Assembly: GCA_017399445.1 (NCBI GenBank)
Contig: JAFQCM010000124.1
Coordinates: forward strand, 1-61,119
Length of the DNA stretch: 61,119 bases
Direction: 5' to 3'
DNA from: Lachnospiraceae bacterium
GTDB lineage: Bacteria; Bacillota; Clostridia; Lachnospirales; Lachnospiraceae
A program made the position numbers and the translations under genes. How positions within the stretch are numbered: the stretch's first letter is position 1; each line of letters opens with the position of its first letter. The notes beneath the pieces are model-generated. The model was not told the origin of the DNA. It was given only the letters and a program-made list of their open reading frames with translations, and did not search any database. Positions 43,056 to 52,281 of the stretch are shown piece by piece.

Positions 43056-45206
43056 TTACAAATATGCAGATAATGAATTCTGCTGTGACTGCATTTTTGC
43101 CATAGCACTTTCCATTGCCGCAAATTGTTTGTAATATTTATCTTCCAAGTCTGTTAGCGATTCTTCCTCTTTACTAATCTGCTTATTTAATGCGGTAATC
43201 TGATTTTTCATATAAATATCATTATAAAATGTTAATGCACTACTTAAACTTGTTTTTTTCATCTTGTCCTGCAAAGCTTTATACATGTTTTTAGCAACAC
43301 CAGTAAACACTTGCATGACTGTATCAGGGTCTTCTTCCAATGCATTCATTAACTTATTCGTATAACTCGCATACATTGAATCATCCTCATCTCCCTGAAT
43401 ATGCAACAACCCTCTTTCCAGATAAGCAGAAGATGTACCCACTCCAAAGCTTGATAAGGAATATCTCTTTCCATCTACTTCTACCGATGTTAACAATGCG
43501 TTTTTCATAGCATTTGTAATAGAGCCAAGGGTTGAATCCCTACGAAGAAGTGAGTCTTTGATCTTAGTTTCCCACTTTTCAATCTGGTCATCTGTCATTG
43601 CTTCTCTCTCATCATCTGATAATGGGTCATATCCTCTTGCAGAATCTGCATAATAAAGTTCATTCATTTCTTTCAAAATTTCATTATACTTATTTACAAA
43701 ATTCTTGATGCCATCATATACAGCCTGAGTATCGTTCGTAATGGTAAAGCTCAGTTCTTCTCCCAAAGCAGTCTCTCCTGTCATGGTTAAAGTAACTCCA
43801 TTTACCGTAGTTTCGTTTGTCGCAGAACTAAATGCAACTCCATTTAATGTAAATTTTGCATTCTCTCCATCCACTTTTTTAGCAGAACCAGTAACAAGAC
43901 TTTTGTCAGCAATAACTTTTGCTGCATAATCCGCTTTCGCTACCAATGCATCTTCTACCTCTGCAATAACACCTGCATTATCACTTGCGAGTTTTGCATT
44001 ATATCCATCAATTTCTGTGGTATTTGCAGTAATAGAATCTTCATTATCCTGAATTTTTTGAGTATTATCTGTAACTTTCTTTTGAAGATCAATTACTTCT
44101 GTAATCTGTGATTTTTGAGTTTCTTTTATTTCTACTTGAGTGTTATAGTCATCTTCTGTTATAGTTCCAGCCTCTTTTGCTGCTTTTAGGCTTTCAATTT
44201 CACTTTCCAATCCTGTTTTTGCTGCTTCTAAGTCATCTTCTGAATAAGTCCCTGCCGCGAAAACCTGCTTATAAGAATTTGTACCTTTAATATCAGAAAT
44301 TTTATCGTTGGACTCACTGATTGCCTTATTTAATGTTTCATTTGTCTTTGTAAGTTCTTCATTTGTCTTTGTGAGACTTTCCACTTTAGTTGTATACGTT
44401 GCCACTCTGGTTGCCACTTCATTATCAATAGCATCTTTTGTTGCATCATTTGCTTTTATTGCTTCGATAGTAGCAGTTCTATCAATGGTTCCATCTGCAT
44501 TATATTTTGCATTGGATGCCCATGTCTGATAAGTAAGTTCATCGGCTACTGATATCGTTCCTGTTGCAAGACCTAATTTTTTCAACACGTCTGTTCCTGC
44601 CGCTGAAGATGCTGTCAAAGAGAAGTCATTATCTTCCCCTGATTGTTTTGAACTCAGGAAGATTCTATTATTCTTTGTATCCAGATTAGCGTTGATTCCT
44701 GCACTTTGAAGACTGGAAACGAAAGAGGATACTGTGGCATCTCCATTTACCTCAATATAAGTAGATTTATCCCCAACAGTCAAATTCAAAGTGGTACTTC
44801 CTGTGATTCCTAATTCGGATAATTTTGTTGACTGAGTAACAGCCCCACCAGATGTAGTCTTGCCCAATTCAGAACCAGTTAAATACCCTGAAGTAGCCAA
44901 ATTCTCAATGGTAACTGTTTGAGAACCTAATGGTGCAGTTGCTCCTGCCTTTACCTGCAACTTTGTATCATTTGAAACAGTTGTCTTCTTTGTCATATAA
45001 GAACTCTGCAATGTCAACTTGTTCAATTCCTTGGTATACAGTGAATAGAGTTTTGTATTTAAATCCTTCCACTTATCTTGTGTCCACTCTAATTTTGTTT
45101 TTTTATCAGTTGTCTTTTTATTTTTCAATTTCTGGGCTTCTACGAGACTTTGAATCAATGATTCCGTATCCAACCCGGAAATCATACCTGTCATACGAAT
45201 TGCCAT
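43056..45206 (-). CDS. fliD: Flagellar filament cap FliD, enlarged
   Basis: A 716-aa protein. The N-terminal domain has IRMTGMISGLDTESLIQSLV; the C-terminal coiled part ends KQISKEEESLTDLEDKYYKQ and MQSQQNSL. FliD proteins in this group are usually near 450-550 aa. Residues about 230-430 are an extra acidic coiled-coil-rich insertion (KTNEELTKTNETLNKAISES, ITEVIDLQKKVTDNTQKI). The insertion would project from the cap. It is 11 bases downstream of flaG. Confidence 0.92.
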   Translation of the reverse strand: MAIRMTGMISGLDTESLIQSLVEAQKLKNKKTTDKKTKLEWTQDKWKDLNTKLYSLYTKELNKLTLQSSYMTKKTTVSNDTKLQVKAGATAPLGSQTVTIENLATSGYLTGSELGKTTSGGAVTQSTKLSELGITGSTTLNLTVGDKSTYIEVNGDATVSSFVSSLQSAGINANLDTKNNRIFLSSKQSGEDNDFSLTASSAAGTDVLKKLGLATGTISVADELTYQTWASNAKYNADGTIDRTATIEAIKANDATKDAIDNEVATRVATYTTKVESLTKTNEELTKTNETLNKAISESNDKISDIKGTNSYKQVFAAGTYSEDDLEAAKTGLESEIESLKAAKEAGTITEDDYNTQVEIKETQKSQITEVIDLQKKVTDNTQKIQDNEDSITANTTEIDGYNAKLASDNAGVIAEVEDALVAKADYAAKVIADKSLVTGSAKKVDGENAKFTLNGVAFSSATNETTVNGVTLTMTGETALGEELSFTITNDTQAVYDGIKNFVNKYNEILKEMNELYYADSARGYDPLSDDEREAMTDDQIEKWETKIKDSLLRRDSTLGSITNAMKNALLTSVEVDGKRYSLSSFGVGTSSAYLERGLLHIQGDEDDSMYASYTNKLMNALEEDPDTVMQVFTGVAKNMYKALQDKMKKTSLSSALTFYNDIYMKNQITALNKQISKEEESLTDLEDKYYKQFAAMESAMAKMQSQQNSLSAYL

Positions 45207-45217
45207 AATAGTACCTC

Positions 45218-45619
45218 CTATCTTTTTTCATCTACAAGGATTCCTGTCATTTCCAACATTTTCTCCAACATTTCAATGGACTTTTCCGGTGGAATTTCTT
45301 TGATAACTTCCTGGGTTACATCATCTACTATCTTAATGGATACCTGCTTGGTTGCTTCATGATATTTCAATCTAGCTGATGTTCTGTTGGTTTTCAGCAA
45401 GTCATTGGCCGTATCCACTACACTTTTTGCTGCATTTTTACCCATTCCGGTTTTTCCATTCTCTTTTGTTTGTTCTTCACTGATTCCTGTTACATCGGCA
45501 GAAATCTTCTTTTCACTTTTGGTTGCTACAGACTTTACTGCTGCTGCTTTTGCAGTGGTTGTATTTACTGCATCCTTATAAACAGCTCCCCCAGCCTGTA
45601 CAGCACTAATTTCGCTCAT
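45218..45619 (-). CDS. flaG: FlaG family protein
   Basis: A 133-aa protein. The C-terminal 60 residues match FlaG (ARLKYHEATKQVSIKIVDD, VIKEIPPEKSIEMLEKML); the N-terminal half is low complexity (AVNTTTAKAAAVKSVATKSE). FlaG affects filament length and is cotranscribed with fliD. The ATG at 45619 follows GGAGGTG; an earlier ATG in frame at 45655 is less likely. It has its own sigma-D promoter. Confidence 0.85.
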   Translation of the reverse strand: MSEISAVQAGGAVYKDAVNTTTAKAAAVKSVATKSEKKISADVTGISEEQTKENGKTGMGKNAAKSVVDTANDLLKTNRTSARLKYHEATKQVSIKIVDDVTQEVIKEIPPEKSIEMLEKMLEMTGILVDEKR

Positions 45620-45746
45620 ACTTACACCTCCATATGCTGTCTTCTGATTTTCCATTTCCCTCTGTGCAAAAACCAGATATCACTTCCTTGTGTGATAGTT
45701 TCTCTTACTTTTGTTATATAGCTAAAATTTATGTTATCTATTTCTT

Positions 45747-45773
45747 TTATCGGCTTATTTGTCTAAAAATTTA
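45747..45773 (-). promoter_or_regulatory. Perfect sigma-D promoter of flaG-fliD-fliS
   Basis: Minus strand reads TAAA, 15 bases, GCCGATAA, the exact consensus. It drives flaG, fliD, fliS and the chaperone gene. Its -35 touches the foot of the csrA terminator hairpin. Confidence 0.9.
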
Positions 45774-45819
45774 TATGGAATGGATAAATTCTTTCTAAGA
45801 ATTTTATCCATTCCATATA
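45772..45819 (-). terminator. Terminator of the fliW-csrA transcript
   Basis: A 22-bp inverted repeat (TATATGGAATGGATAAA.. and its complement) with one bulged base and a 3-base loop. On the minus strand it is followed by AATTTTTAG. It starts 22 bases past the csrA stop. The base of the stem overlaps the -35 of the flaG promoter. Confidence 0.8.
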
Positions 45820-45841
45820 CTGTTCACTTCTTTTCCTATAT

Positions 45842-46063
45842 TTACTTACCTAATTTTTTCAGCATTTCCATTCCGCTTTCGTCTGCAAAGGTATTCATAT
45901 TTTCTTCCTTAATTTGAGCGAAGATTTCTTTCCGATAAATAGGAACGGACTTTGGTGCTTTGATTCCTAATTTCACCTGGTCTCCTTTGATTTCTAAGAT
46001 GGTGACTTCTATATCATTGTCTATAATAATAGATTCTCCCGTTTTTCTTGATAATGCCAGCAT
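45842..46063 (-). CDS. csrA: Carbon storage regulator CsrA
   Basis: A 73-aa RNA-binding protein: [20 protein letters not shown], then [19 protein letters not shown], with the conserved arginine in YRKE. The C-terminal helix is longer than in enteric CsrA, as in Firmicutes that use FliW. It represses translation by binding GGA; the flagellin leader in this window has two such sites. fliW is immediately upstream, separated by two bases. Confidence 0.94.
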   Translation of the reverse strand: MLALSRKTGESIIIDNDIEVTILEIKGDQVKLGIKAPKSVPIYRKEIFAQIKEENMNTFADESGMEMLKKLGK

Positions 46064-46065
46064 TC

Positions 46066-46524
46066 CTACTCACCTGCCTTTTCTTTTTTCTTTTCTAATA
46101 TTTCATAAATTGGATATCTAACTGGTAAATCGTCTTCTATAATTATCTGACAGCCTTTCTTTGTTTCGGCATTTATGATAATTGGTCCTTTTAAATTGAT
46201 TGTCATCTGTTTAATATCAGATGGCACACGAATGGTTACCATAAGCATTAAATTCTCTTCTTTAAATTCTCCTAAAGATTTTAATAATTCATCTTCTACG
46301 ATTGGATTATATTCCTCTATAATTTCGTAGGGATTGATAATTGGTAATGCCATTGCAGGCTCGTCTAATGACTGAAGCCACTGAATACGAGTATCTGTAT
46401 TTTCCGCATCAGTGATTAATGCAAATTTTTTCAAATCCGGCAAGCCAATAAGACCTTTTTCAAATGTAATTATTTTTTCTTCTTCGATTTCAATTGTTCC
46501 AAACATTTTTGTTTCTACTGCCAT
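46066..46524 (-). CDS. fliW: Flagellar assembly factor FliW
   Basis: A 152-aa protein with [39 protein letters not shown] and [13 protein letters not shown] core, typical of FliW. It binds CsrA and blocks it non-competitively, and is itself titrated by cytoplasmic flagellin, coupling translation to export. The ATG follows GGGAGGAAG. Upstream lies a 220-base gap with a hairpin; a 44-codon frame there ends at the fliW ribosome site but has no ribosome site of its own and is not called. Confidence 0.93.
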   Translation of the reverse strand: MAVETKMFGTIEIEEEKIITFEKGLIGLPDLKKFALITDAENTDTRIQWLQSLDEPAMALPIINPYEIIEEYNPIVEDELLKSLGEFKEENLMLMVTIRVPSDIKQMTINLKGPIIINAETKKGCQIIIEDDLPVRYPIYEILEKKKEKAGE

Positions 46525-46663
46525 ATTACCTTCCTCCCAAAGTTTCCTTTTTCCAACTTTTGCTCTTTCTTAAAATCTTACAATCATTCAAACCCAGTAA
46601 AAGCATACAATTTCGACTCTTTTTAGATGCAGTTTCTAAATAATCATTTCCTTTTAGCATAAA

Positions 46664-46687
46664 TGCAACCACAAGAATGCGGCTGCA
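46664..46687 (-). terminator. Hairpin between flgL and fliW
   Basis: Minus strand reads TGCAGCCGCA, loop TTCT, TGTGGTTGCA: a 10-bp stem with two G-U pairs that works only in the minus-strand RNA. A short TTT follows. Probably a weak terminator or mRNA end signal after flgL. Confidence 0.55.
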
Positions 46688-46747
46688 CTTATTATATTTA
46701 CTAATGTATTGGTTACTTCCCTATAGCCATTTGCAATTTCCCAATGC

Positions 46748-48583
46748 TTATAAGAAGTTAAGCAATGTATTCTGTGCCAACTTGCTGGTTGCAGTTAAAG
46801 ATGCCTGGTACGCAGTGTAGGCTGCCTGATATTCAATCATAATATCTTCAATATCTTTATCTTCATTTTCAGACTGCAACTCTTCAAAATTCATCTGCTG
46901 TTCTGCCATTCTAGTTTCTACTACAGCCAGACGATTCTGGCGGCTTGCCACGTCGGTAATTTGTGTTTCTATCTTTTCCAAATAAACCTGAAATCTTCCT
47001 ACTCCCTGGGCATAAGCCTTTCTTACATTTTCTTCAGCAATATCACATTCTCTTTTTGCAGCTTCCAGCATAGTTTCTAACTCTGTTTTCTGGTTAGAAT
47101 ACCGGTCATCTTCTAACATACTTTCAATTTTAGCCACTGTTGCTTCTGCTGCCAGAGACGCACTGATGCTTTCTATCATTTCTTCAATATCCCTATTAGT
47201 ACTATGGTCAAAAGCATCACTAGCTTCTGTGTTTACTTTCAATTCCTGATTAAAACTAATAGCATAATTAATGTCTGCTGTCTGTTTTTGATAAGTTACC
47301 CATTTACTTGGATCTGGGTCTGTTTTATCTACACAGTCATAGTATTGTTCCGGATGAAGTTCGTAACGGTCAAATCCTGTTTTGTCATAGGTAAAGGTCA
47401 TTGGTTCTTTTCCATTGATACTCTTTAATTCCTGTAATTCTTTTAATGCATCTTCATTTAATATCAGTTCCCCTGTTTCTGCAATACATTTAATTGCCTT
47501 ACCTGATGAAAAATCAAGATATGCAGCATCTTCCCCATCAGTAGTAGAGACCATTTCTACATCCATCTCATAATTTGCTTCAATATCTCCAACCTGTCTG
47601 CCAGCCACTGTAGTTTCAATGGTAATACTTTTACTATTAGCACCTTTGAAACCGCCACCAATATATTCACCTTTAATCGTAGTTTCAATGTTTCCATTAG
47701 AATTTAACTTGATACTTACACTTCCATTATTTCCAGTACCTGGGATGATACGTCCTGTTTTGTCAATTAAGAATTTCTGATTGCCATTTACTGTAACACC
47801 TCTTGTGCCATCATCATTTATTATAGTTTCTATGGTATACCCAATTGGCTTTATTGTTGTTTTTCCATTAACATTTGGATCTTTCTCACCAACCCAGTTA
47901 TCCGGTGCTTTTTTCTTGTATTCTAATTTCATATTCGCATCTTTATTATAATCAATAGAATCATATGCCAATCTGATACGATACACTTCATTGTCCGTAG
48001 GCATATTAGATGCAGCTTGGATGGTAGGATTACTTGCATCAAACTCAAATTTGTTTGAAATATAAGTAATACTGGAAATATCAGAGGTAGAAAGGGTCTC
48101 TGATATTTCATAGCAAGTATCTTCTGTATCTGTTTCAAATACCAAATCTTTATTGGTGTAATGTCCTGTTAACAATGTTCTTCCAGCATAATCCGCATTC
48201 GCTTCTGCATAAATCTGTGTAGACAAATTTTGTAATTCTTTTAGAAGAATCTGTCTGTCTTCTGTGGTATTTTCACCGTTTGATCCCTGTGCACACTTTT
48301 CATACATTGTCTGCATTACATCTTTAATGTTATTTAGTGTGTCTGAAGTAAGCTCCAGCCAGGAATTGGCATCTGGTATGTTTCTTTCATAATATTGATT
48401 GATTTCATTTAAATTGTTTCTCAATCTTAATGCTCTGATTGCTGTAACAGGATCCTCAGATGGACGAGAAATCTTTTTCTGAGTGGTCATCTGTGTGTTT
48501 AATGTACTTAATGATGTTTTATTAAAGTTTATATTGGACATGGCATTTTTTGTTACCATGCTATTGGTTATTCTGATCCCCAT
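46748..48583 (-). CDS. flgL: Hook-filament junction protein FlgL, enlarged
   Basis: A 611-aa protein. The N-terminus is GIRITNSMVTKNAMSNINFN and the C-terminus has EDIMIEYQAAYTAYQASLTA, both FlgL. The family is commonly 300-500 aa; the additional length is in the middle (residues about 170-460), with Asn/Thr-rich beta-type sequence (IIPGTGNNGSVSIKLNSNGN). The insertion would be exposed. It is preceded by two flgK genes with 15-19 base spacing. Confidence 0.9.
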   Translation of the reverse strand: MGIRITNSMVTKNAMSNINFNKTSLSTLNTQMTTQKKISRPSEDPVTAIRALRLRNNLNEINQYYERNIPDANSWLELTSDTLNNIKDVMQTMYEKCAQGSNGENTTEDRQILLKELQNLSTQIYAEANADYAGRTLLTGHYTNKDLVFETDTEDTCYEISETLSTSDISSITYISNKFEFDASNPTIQAASNMPTDNEVYRIRLAYDSIDYNKDANMKLEYKKKAPDNWVGEKDPNVNGKTTIKPIGYTIETIINDDGTRGVTVNGNQKFLIDKTGRIIPGTGNNGSVSIKLNSNGNIETTIKGEYIGGGFKGANSKSITIETTVAGRQVGDIEANYEMDVEMVSTTDGEDAAYLDFSSGKAIKCIAETGELILNEDALKELQELKSINGKEPMTFTYDKTGFDRYELHPEQYYDCVDKTDPDPSKWVTYQKQTADINYAISFNQELKVNTEASDAFDHSTNRDIEEMIESISASLAAEATVAKIESMLEDDRYSNQKTELETMLEAAKRECDIAEENVRKAYAQGVGRFQVYLEKIETQITDVASRQNRLAVVETRMAEQQMNFEELQSENEDKDIEDIMIEYQAAYTAYQASLTATSKLAQNTLLNFL

Positions 48584-48601
48584 TGTGCTGCCTCCTTCTT
48601 A

Positions 48602-50437
48602 TTATACCCCGGTTTGTAAGATTAATCTGTCATAAATTTCTGTCATAATGGACATCATTTTCGCTGATAAATTATAGGCATTCTGGTATTTCACCAGATT
48701 TAATGCTTCCTCATCATTATCTACTCCTGAAATGGACATCCTCTGTTGTTCAATGGTGTCTCCAATGTTTTGGTAATTTTCACCTAATGTAAAGGCTGTT
48801 TTGGTATCCAACGCAATGTCTGTAATGATACATTCCAAAAATTCTTCTGTGGTACCACCATTGTAGAAGTTTGGCTGTTTTCTTAAAGCATATAACTTTT
48901 CCAGTACATCTATCTGTTCTACACCTTCTACTACCTGTCCTGTAGTTGCCAATAAAGAGGAATCCTTTAAATAAGCATTTTTTACAGATATATTAGCGGC
49001 AGTTAGTCGGTAATAACTATCTGAACCGGTTGCTACACCTTCTTTTAATCCTAATTCTGTCCCATCTACCGGGTCAATTCCTGTAAAGAAATTTCCTACC
49101 ACGTCACCATTTAAGTCTTCGTTTCCGGAATGAATTTCATTAAAGGCTTCTGCAAATTTTCTTGCAAATTCATTAATCTGTGACATGTAATATGGAATTC
49201 CCATATAATCTACGCTTTCTCCAATGGATACTTCACCACCTACCATTCCGGCTGTTATACCTGTGGTATTTTCCTTGATATGGAAAGTGTAGCTTCCATC
49301 TGCATTAAAGGTAAAACTGTCATAAACAAGCTGTATATTATTGACTTTTATAAGCCCTTGTTCTGGAATATTTATTCCATATACATCTTTATATACTTCC
49401 GGAACGCTGTCAGCAGATACTGTAAAGGTTCTTTCTGCTTCATCCACGGATTGGATACTTCCCTGGAAGTTTTCCTGGTTATTTCCGTCACGAATATCAA
49501 ACAAGGCTTTTAACTGTCCACCCATCCGCTCATTGTTTTGGTTAAATTCCAGACCATTGCTCCATTCTACGGTATAAAGTCCCTGCACGTCTGTCTGATT
49601 TGCCCCACTGTATGCATCTCTTGACTTTAATTCCAAAGTATTATAATCGGTTCCGGATACCAGTGTTTGTCCCGCAATTTTCACATAGCAAGTATTGATA
49701 TGTGTATATCTGTCCGGATTATTGCTATCTACTACTGGCACTTCTTCAATTTCTGTTGGCACGATAACTGAAAGTTTATCAATTAAAAGCGCTCTTTTAT
49801 CTCTTAGATCATTTGCGGTATCTCCATGGGCTTCCACTACATTAATCTGTTTATTTAATGTAGCAATTTGTTCTGCAATAGAATTAATTTCATGTATTTT
49901 TGACTTAAGTTCTAAATTACAGTCTTCCTGAAGTTTCTGGAGATTTGTGTATGCATTATTAAAATATTCTGTAAAACATTGTGCTGTATGAATAAAGTTA
50001 TTTCGGTAGGAAGTATTTGAAGGATTTTTCATAACTTCTTCCAAAGAGTTAAACATATTGGAGAACAAAGAGGAAAAATCTTCTGCTGTAGCAACATTGC
50101 CGGAATCTGCTGTAGTACTTCCTTTAAAATAATTTTCAATCTGAAGCATATAATAATAATGTGAATTTGCTTCCCCTAATTTGGCATTATTAGCCCAGTA
50201 TTTGTAGTCATAGTAAACATTTCGCATCTGTTCAATACCAGTTACAGTAACACCGCCACCCTGCATACCTGCCTGGCTATAGGTACGAAGTGCATCTGCT
50301 GCTGTCTGATTTACATACTGACGGCAATAGCCTTCTGTTTCTACATTTGAAATGTTATGTCCTGTTGTATTTAATGCTGCCTGATAAGCATTTAATCCTG
50401 AGTATGCAATGGTAAGTCCATAAAATGTAGATATCAT
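48602..50437 (-). CDS. flgK: Hook-associated protein FlgK, copy 2
   Basis: A 611-aa protein with the rod-family start MISTFYGLTIAYSGLNAYQ, ALNTTGHNISNVETEGYCRQ and the C-terminal YQNAYNLSAKMMSIMTEIYD. The central region is beta-rich and carries the FlgK-type coiled part ASILKSKI-like helix near residues 160-200. It is clearly diverged from the neighbour (50453-52111), not a simple duplicate. One may be the junction protein and the other a second hook-associated form. Confidence 0.9.
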   Translation of the reverse strand: MISTFYGLTIAYSGLNAYQAALNTTGHNISNVETEGYCRQYVNQTAADALRTYSQAGMQGGGVTVTGIEQMRNVYYDYKYWANNAKLGEANSHYYYMLQIENYFKGSTTADSGNVATAEDFSSLFSNMFNSLEEVMKNPSNTSYRNNFIHTAQCFTEYFNNAYTNLQKLQEDCNLELKSKIHEINSIAEQIATLNKQINVVEAHGDTANDLRDKRALLIDKLSVIVPTEIEEVPVVDSNNPDRYTHINTCYVKIAGQTLVSGTDYNTLELKSRDAYSGANQTDVQGLYTVEWSNGLEFNQNNERMGGQLKALFDIRDGNNQENFQGSIQSVDEAERTFTVSADSVPEVYKDVYGINIPEQGLIKVNNIQLVYDSFTFNADGSYTFHIKENTTGITAGMVGGEVSIGESVDYMGIPYYMSQINEFARKFAEAFNEIHSGNEDLNGDVVGNFFTGIDPVDGTELGLKEGVATGSDSYYRLTAANISVKNAYLKDSSLLATTGQVVEGVEQIDVLEKLYALRKQPNFYNGGTTEEFLECIITDIALDTKTAFTLGENYQNIGDTIEQQRMSISGVDNDEEALNLVKYQNAYNLSAKMMSIMTEIYDRLILQTGV

Positions 50438-50452
50438 TTTCTCTCCTCCTCA

Positions 50453-52111
50453 CTATACGCCTAATGTATTAAGCAAATGTTCTAACATTTCATCCACAAC
50501 ATTGATATATCTGGATGATGCATTGTACGCATTTTGGAAACGTATCATATTAGTAAGTTCCTCGTCCGATGATACCCCCATCACCTGCTGACGTTTGGAA
50601 TTTGTACTATTTGCCATTGCTTCCTGACCATCCGCAATTCCTTCATATACATAAATTAGATTCGAAAGGGAATCTGTCATTCCTGCATAATAAGTAGAAA
50701 AACTCATCATTCCTTCTTCGGTAGGATTTAAGGTAGCAAAAGCTGCATCCCATTGTTCTACTAACATCTGAGCCATATTGTAGTCTGTGGCTCCCGTGTC
50801 AGTAGTAAAATCTAACAATCCACTGTTTGCCATAACCGCCGGATTAATCATCAGATTTCCTGTGGTATATAGGGTATCATAATTCTTAAAATCTTCTTCA
50901 ATTTCTATATAATAACCATCGGCGTCTACCAGATAATTTCCATTTGCATCTTTTTGGTATCTTTCCGGTTCACCAATTCTGATAAACAATTCCGCATCTG
51001 GACCATCCGCACTTTGGTAATTATCCATACACAAGGTATCGTTAATCATGGTTACAACTCCGTGTACCAGCTGGTCAAATTCTGCCTGCATTTTCATTAC
51101 CACAGAATAACCGGTTTCTTCTTCATATTTTTTAGCTGCATCTTCACTAGTCATGTTTCCGTTTTCTACTGCCTGATTTAAGGAAGCAATATCGGAGTAA
51201 TTGGCTCTACGGTCTCCTCTTGCCAACATAATAGCTTTCAAAGAACCTACATTACTGTCCAATTCTGTAGAAATTTTAGTAGAAAGGTCAAACACTTCTG
51301 AATTACCTTCATGTTTCCATATTGGAGTGTAAAAACCGGTTACCACATCTGTGGAGACGCTTATTTCATTTACCCTGTCTCTGTTAACGAACTGAGAGCC
51401 TTCGATTTTTACTGTAACGTATCCCTGGCTGTCTGTTGTGTAGGAAATATTAGCCAGTCCTGCCAGTTCGTCTAACGCCAGATTTCTGGCATCTCTGTAA
51501 TCATTGGCTTCTTCTACTCCACCTAATTCTATTCCTGCAATTTTGTCATTATAATACTTGATAGTTTGACCCAACTCATTAATTCTATTTACTTTTTCTA
51601 ATACCTGCTGATTTAAATTATCCTGATATTCTGACAGGCTGTTATAGATAGATGCAGAACGGTCTAAAAATTCACTGGCTTTTAATACCATGTATTCTTT
51701 ATTCACTTTACTTTCCGGTGTCTTGCTCAGTTCCGCAATAGAATTCCAAAGATCTTTTAATGCATCCTGATAAGTAGCCCCCTCTAGTTCCTGAAAGAAA
51801 GTTTCTGTTTCGTAAGAAGCTTCATAACATGCCTGATAAAAGGCAGAACGACCTGCTTCTTTTCTGTATTCCTGATCCAAAAACATATCTCTTACCTGAC
51901 GAACGTCTGAAATCTGTACTCCCAGCCCTACCTGTTGGGCACTAATAGCAGAATAGCCAATGGTGGCATACATTTTGTCCCCTTGTATCACCTGTTGTCT
52001 TACAAATCCTTCTGTTTCTACGTTCGCTATATTATGTGCAGTAGTATTTAGTGCATCCTGGCTTGTTCTCAAACCGGATACACCTACATACAAACTTCCA
52101 AATCCTGCCAT
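50453..52111 (-). CDS. flgK: Hook-associated protein FlgK, copy 1
   Basis: A 552-aa protein: MAGFGSLYVGVSGLRTSQDA, ALNTTAHNIANVETEGFVRQ and C-terminal IRFQNAYNASSRYINVVDEM. It has the closer fit to standard FlgK length. It follows flgN across a purine-rich 17-bp repeat tract (minus strand). Two FlgK-like genes in one operon is unusual; they share only family motifs. Confidence 0.9.
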   Translation of the reverse strand: MAGFGSLYVGVSGLRTSQDALNTTAHNIANVETEGFVRQQVIQGDKMYATIGYSAISAQQVGLGVQISDVRQVRDMFLDQEYRKEAGRSAFYQACYEASYETETFFQELEGATYQDALKDLWNSIAELSKTPESKVNKEYMVLKASEFLDRSASIYNSLSEYQDNLNQQVLEKVNRINELGQTIKYYNDKIAGIELGGVEEANDYRDARNLALDELAGLANISYTTDSQGYVTVKIEGSQFVNRDRVNEISVSTDVVTGFYTPIWKHEGNSEVFDLSTKISTELDSNVGSLKAIMLARGDRRANYSDIASLNQAVENGNMTSEDAAKKYEEETGYSVVMKMQAEFDQLVHGVVTMINDTLCMDNYQSADGPDAELFIRIGEPERYQKDANGNYLVDADGYYIEIEEDFKNYDTLYTTGNLMINPAVMANSGLLDFTTDTGATDYNMAQMLVEQWDAAFATLNPTEEGMMSFSTYYAGMTDSLSNLIYVYEGIADGQEAMANSTNSKRQQVMGVSSDEELTNMIRFQNAYNASSRYINVVDEMLEHLLNTLGV

Positions 52112-52132
52112 ACCTGTTCTCCTCTCCCTACT

Positions 52133-52252
52133 GGTTTCTTATCTATTTTGCTCTCTTGTCTTTTTCGCTTTCTTGTCTCTTTTGCTTTTTTTGTCTTTTT
52201 CGCTTTCTTGTCTCTTTTGTTCTCTTGTCTTTTTTGTTCTCTTGTCTCTTTT
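52133..52252. repeat. Seven 17-bp purine-rich repeats between flgN and flgK
   Basis: Minus strand: seven units near AAAAGAGACAAGARARC, each 17 bases with one of 18, spanning 120 bases. Units differ at a few positions, for example AAAAGAGACAAGAGAAC and GAAAAAGACAAGAGAGC. Virtually no T is present on this strand. The unit is not a multiple of three and stops occur in the frame from flgN, so it is non-coding. It ends 21 bases before the flgK start. Confidence 0.85.
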
Positions 52253-52281
52253 ACTCTCTTTTCTTTTTTAACTTTAACATT

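Noticed and set aside
46527..46660. A 44-codon minus-strand frame (starting MLKGNDYLETASKK) between flgL and fliW
   Set aside because: No ribosome site at its ATG, no family resemblance, and its end is simply the fliW Shine-Dalgarno region read in another frame.
52112..52281. Purine repeats as a CRISPR array
   Set aside because: Units are 17 bases in direct tandem without spacers, no palindromic repeat and no cas genes nearby.
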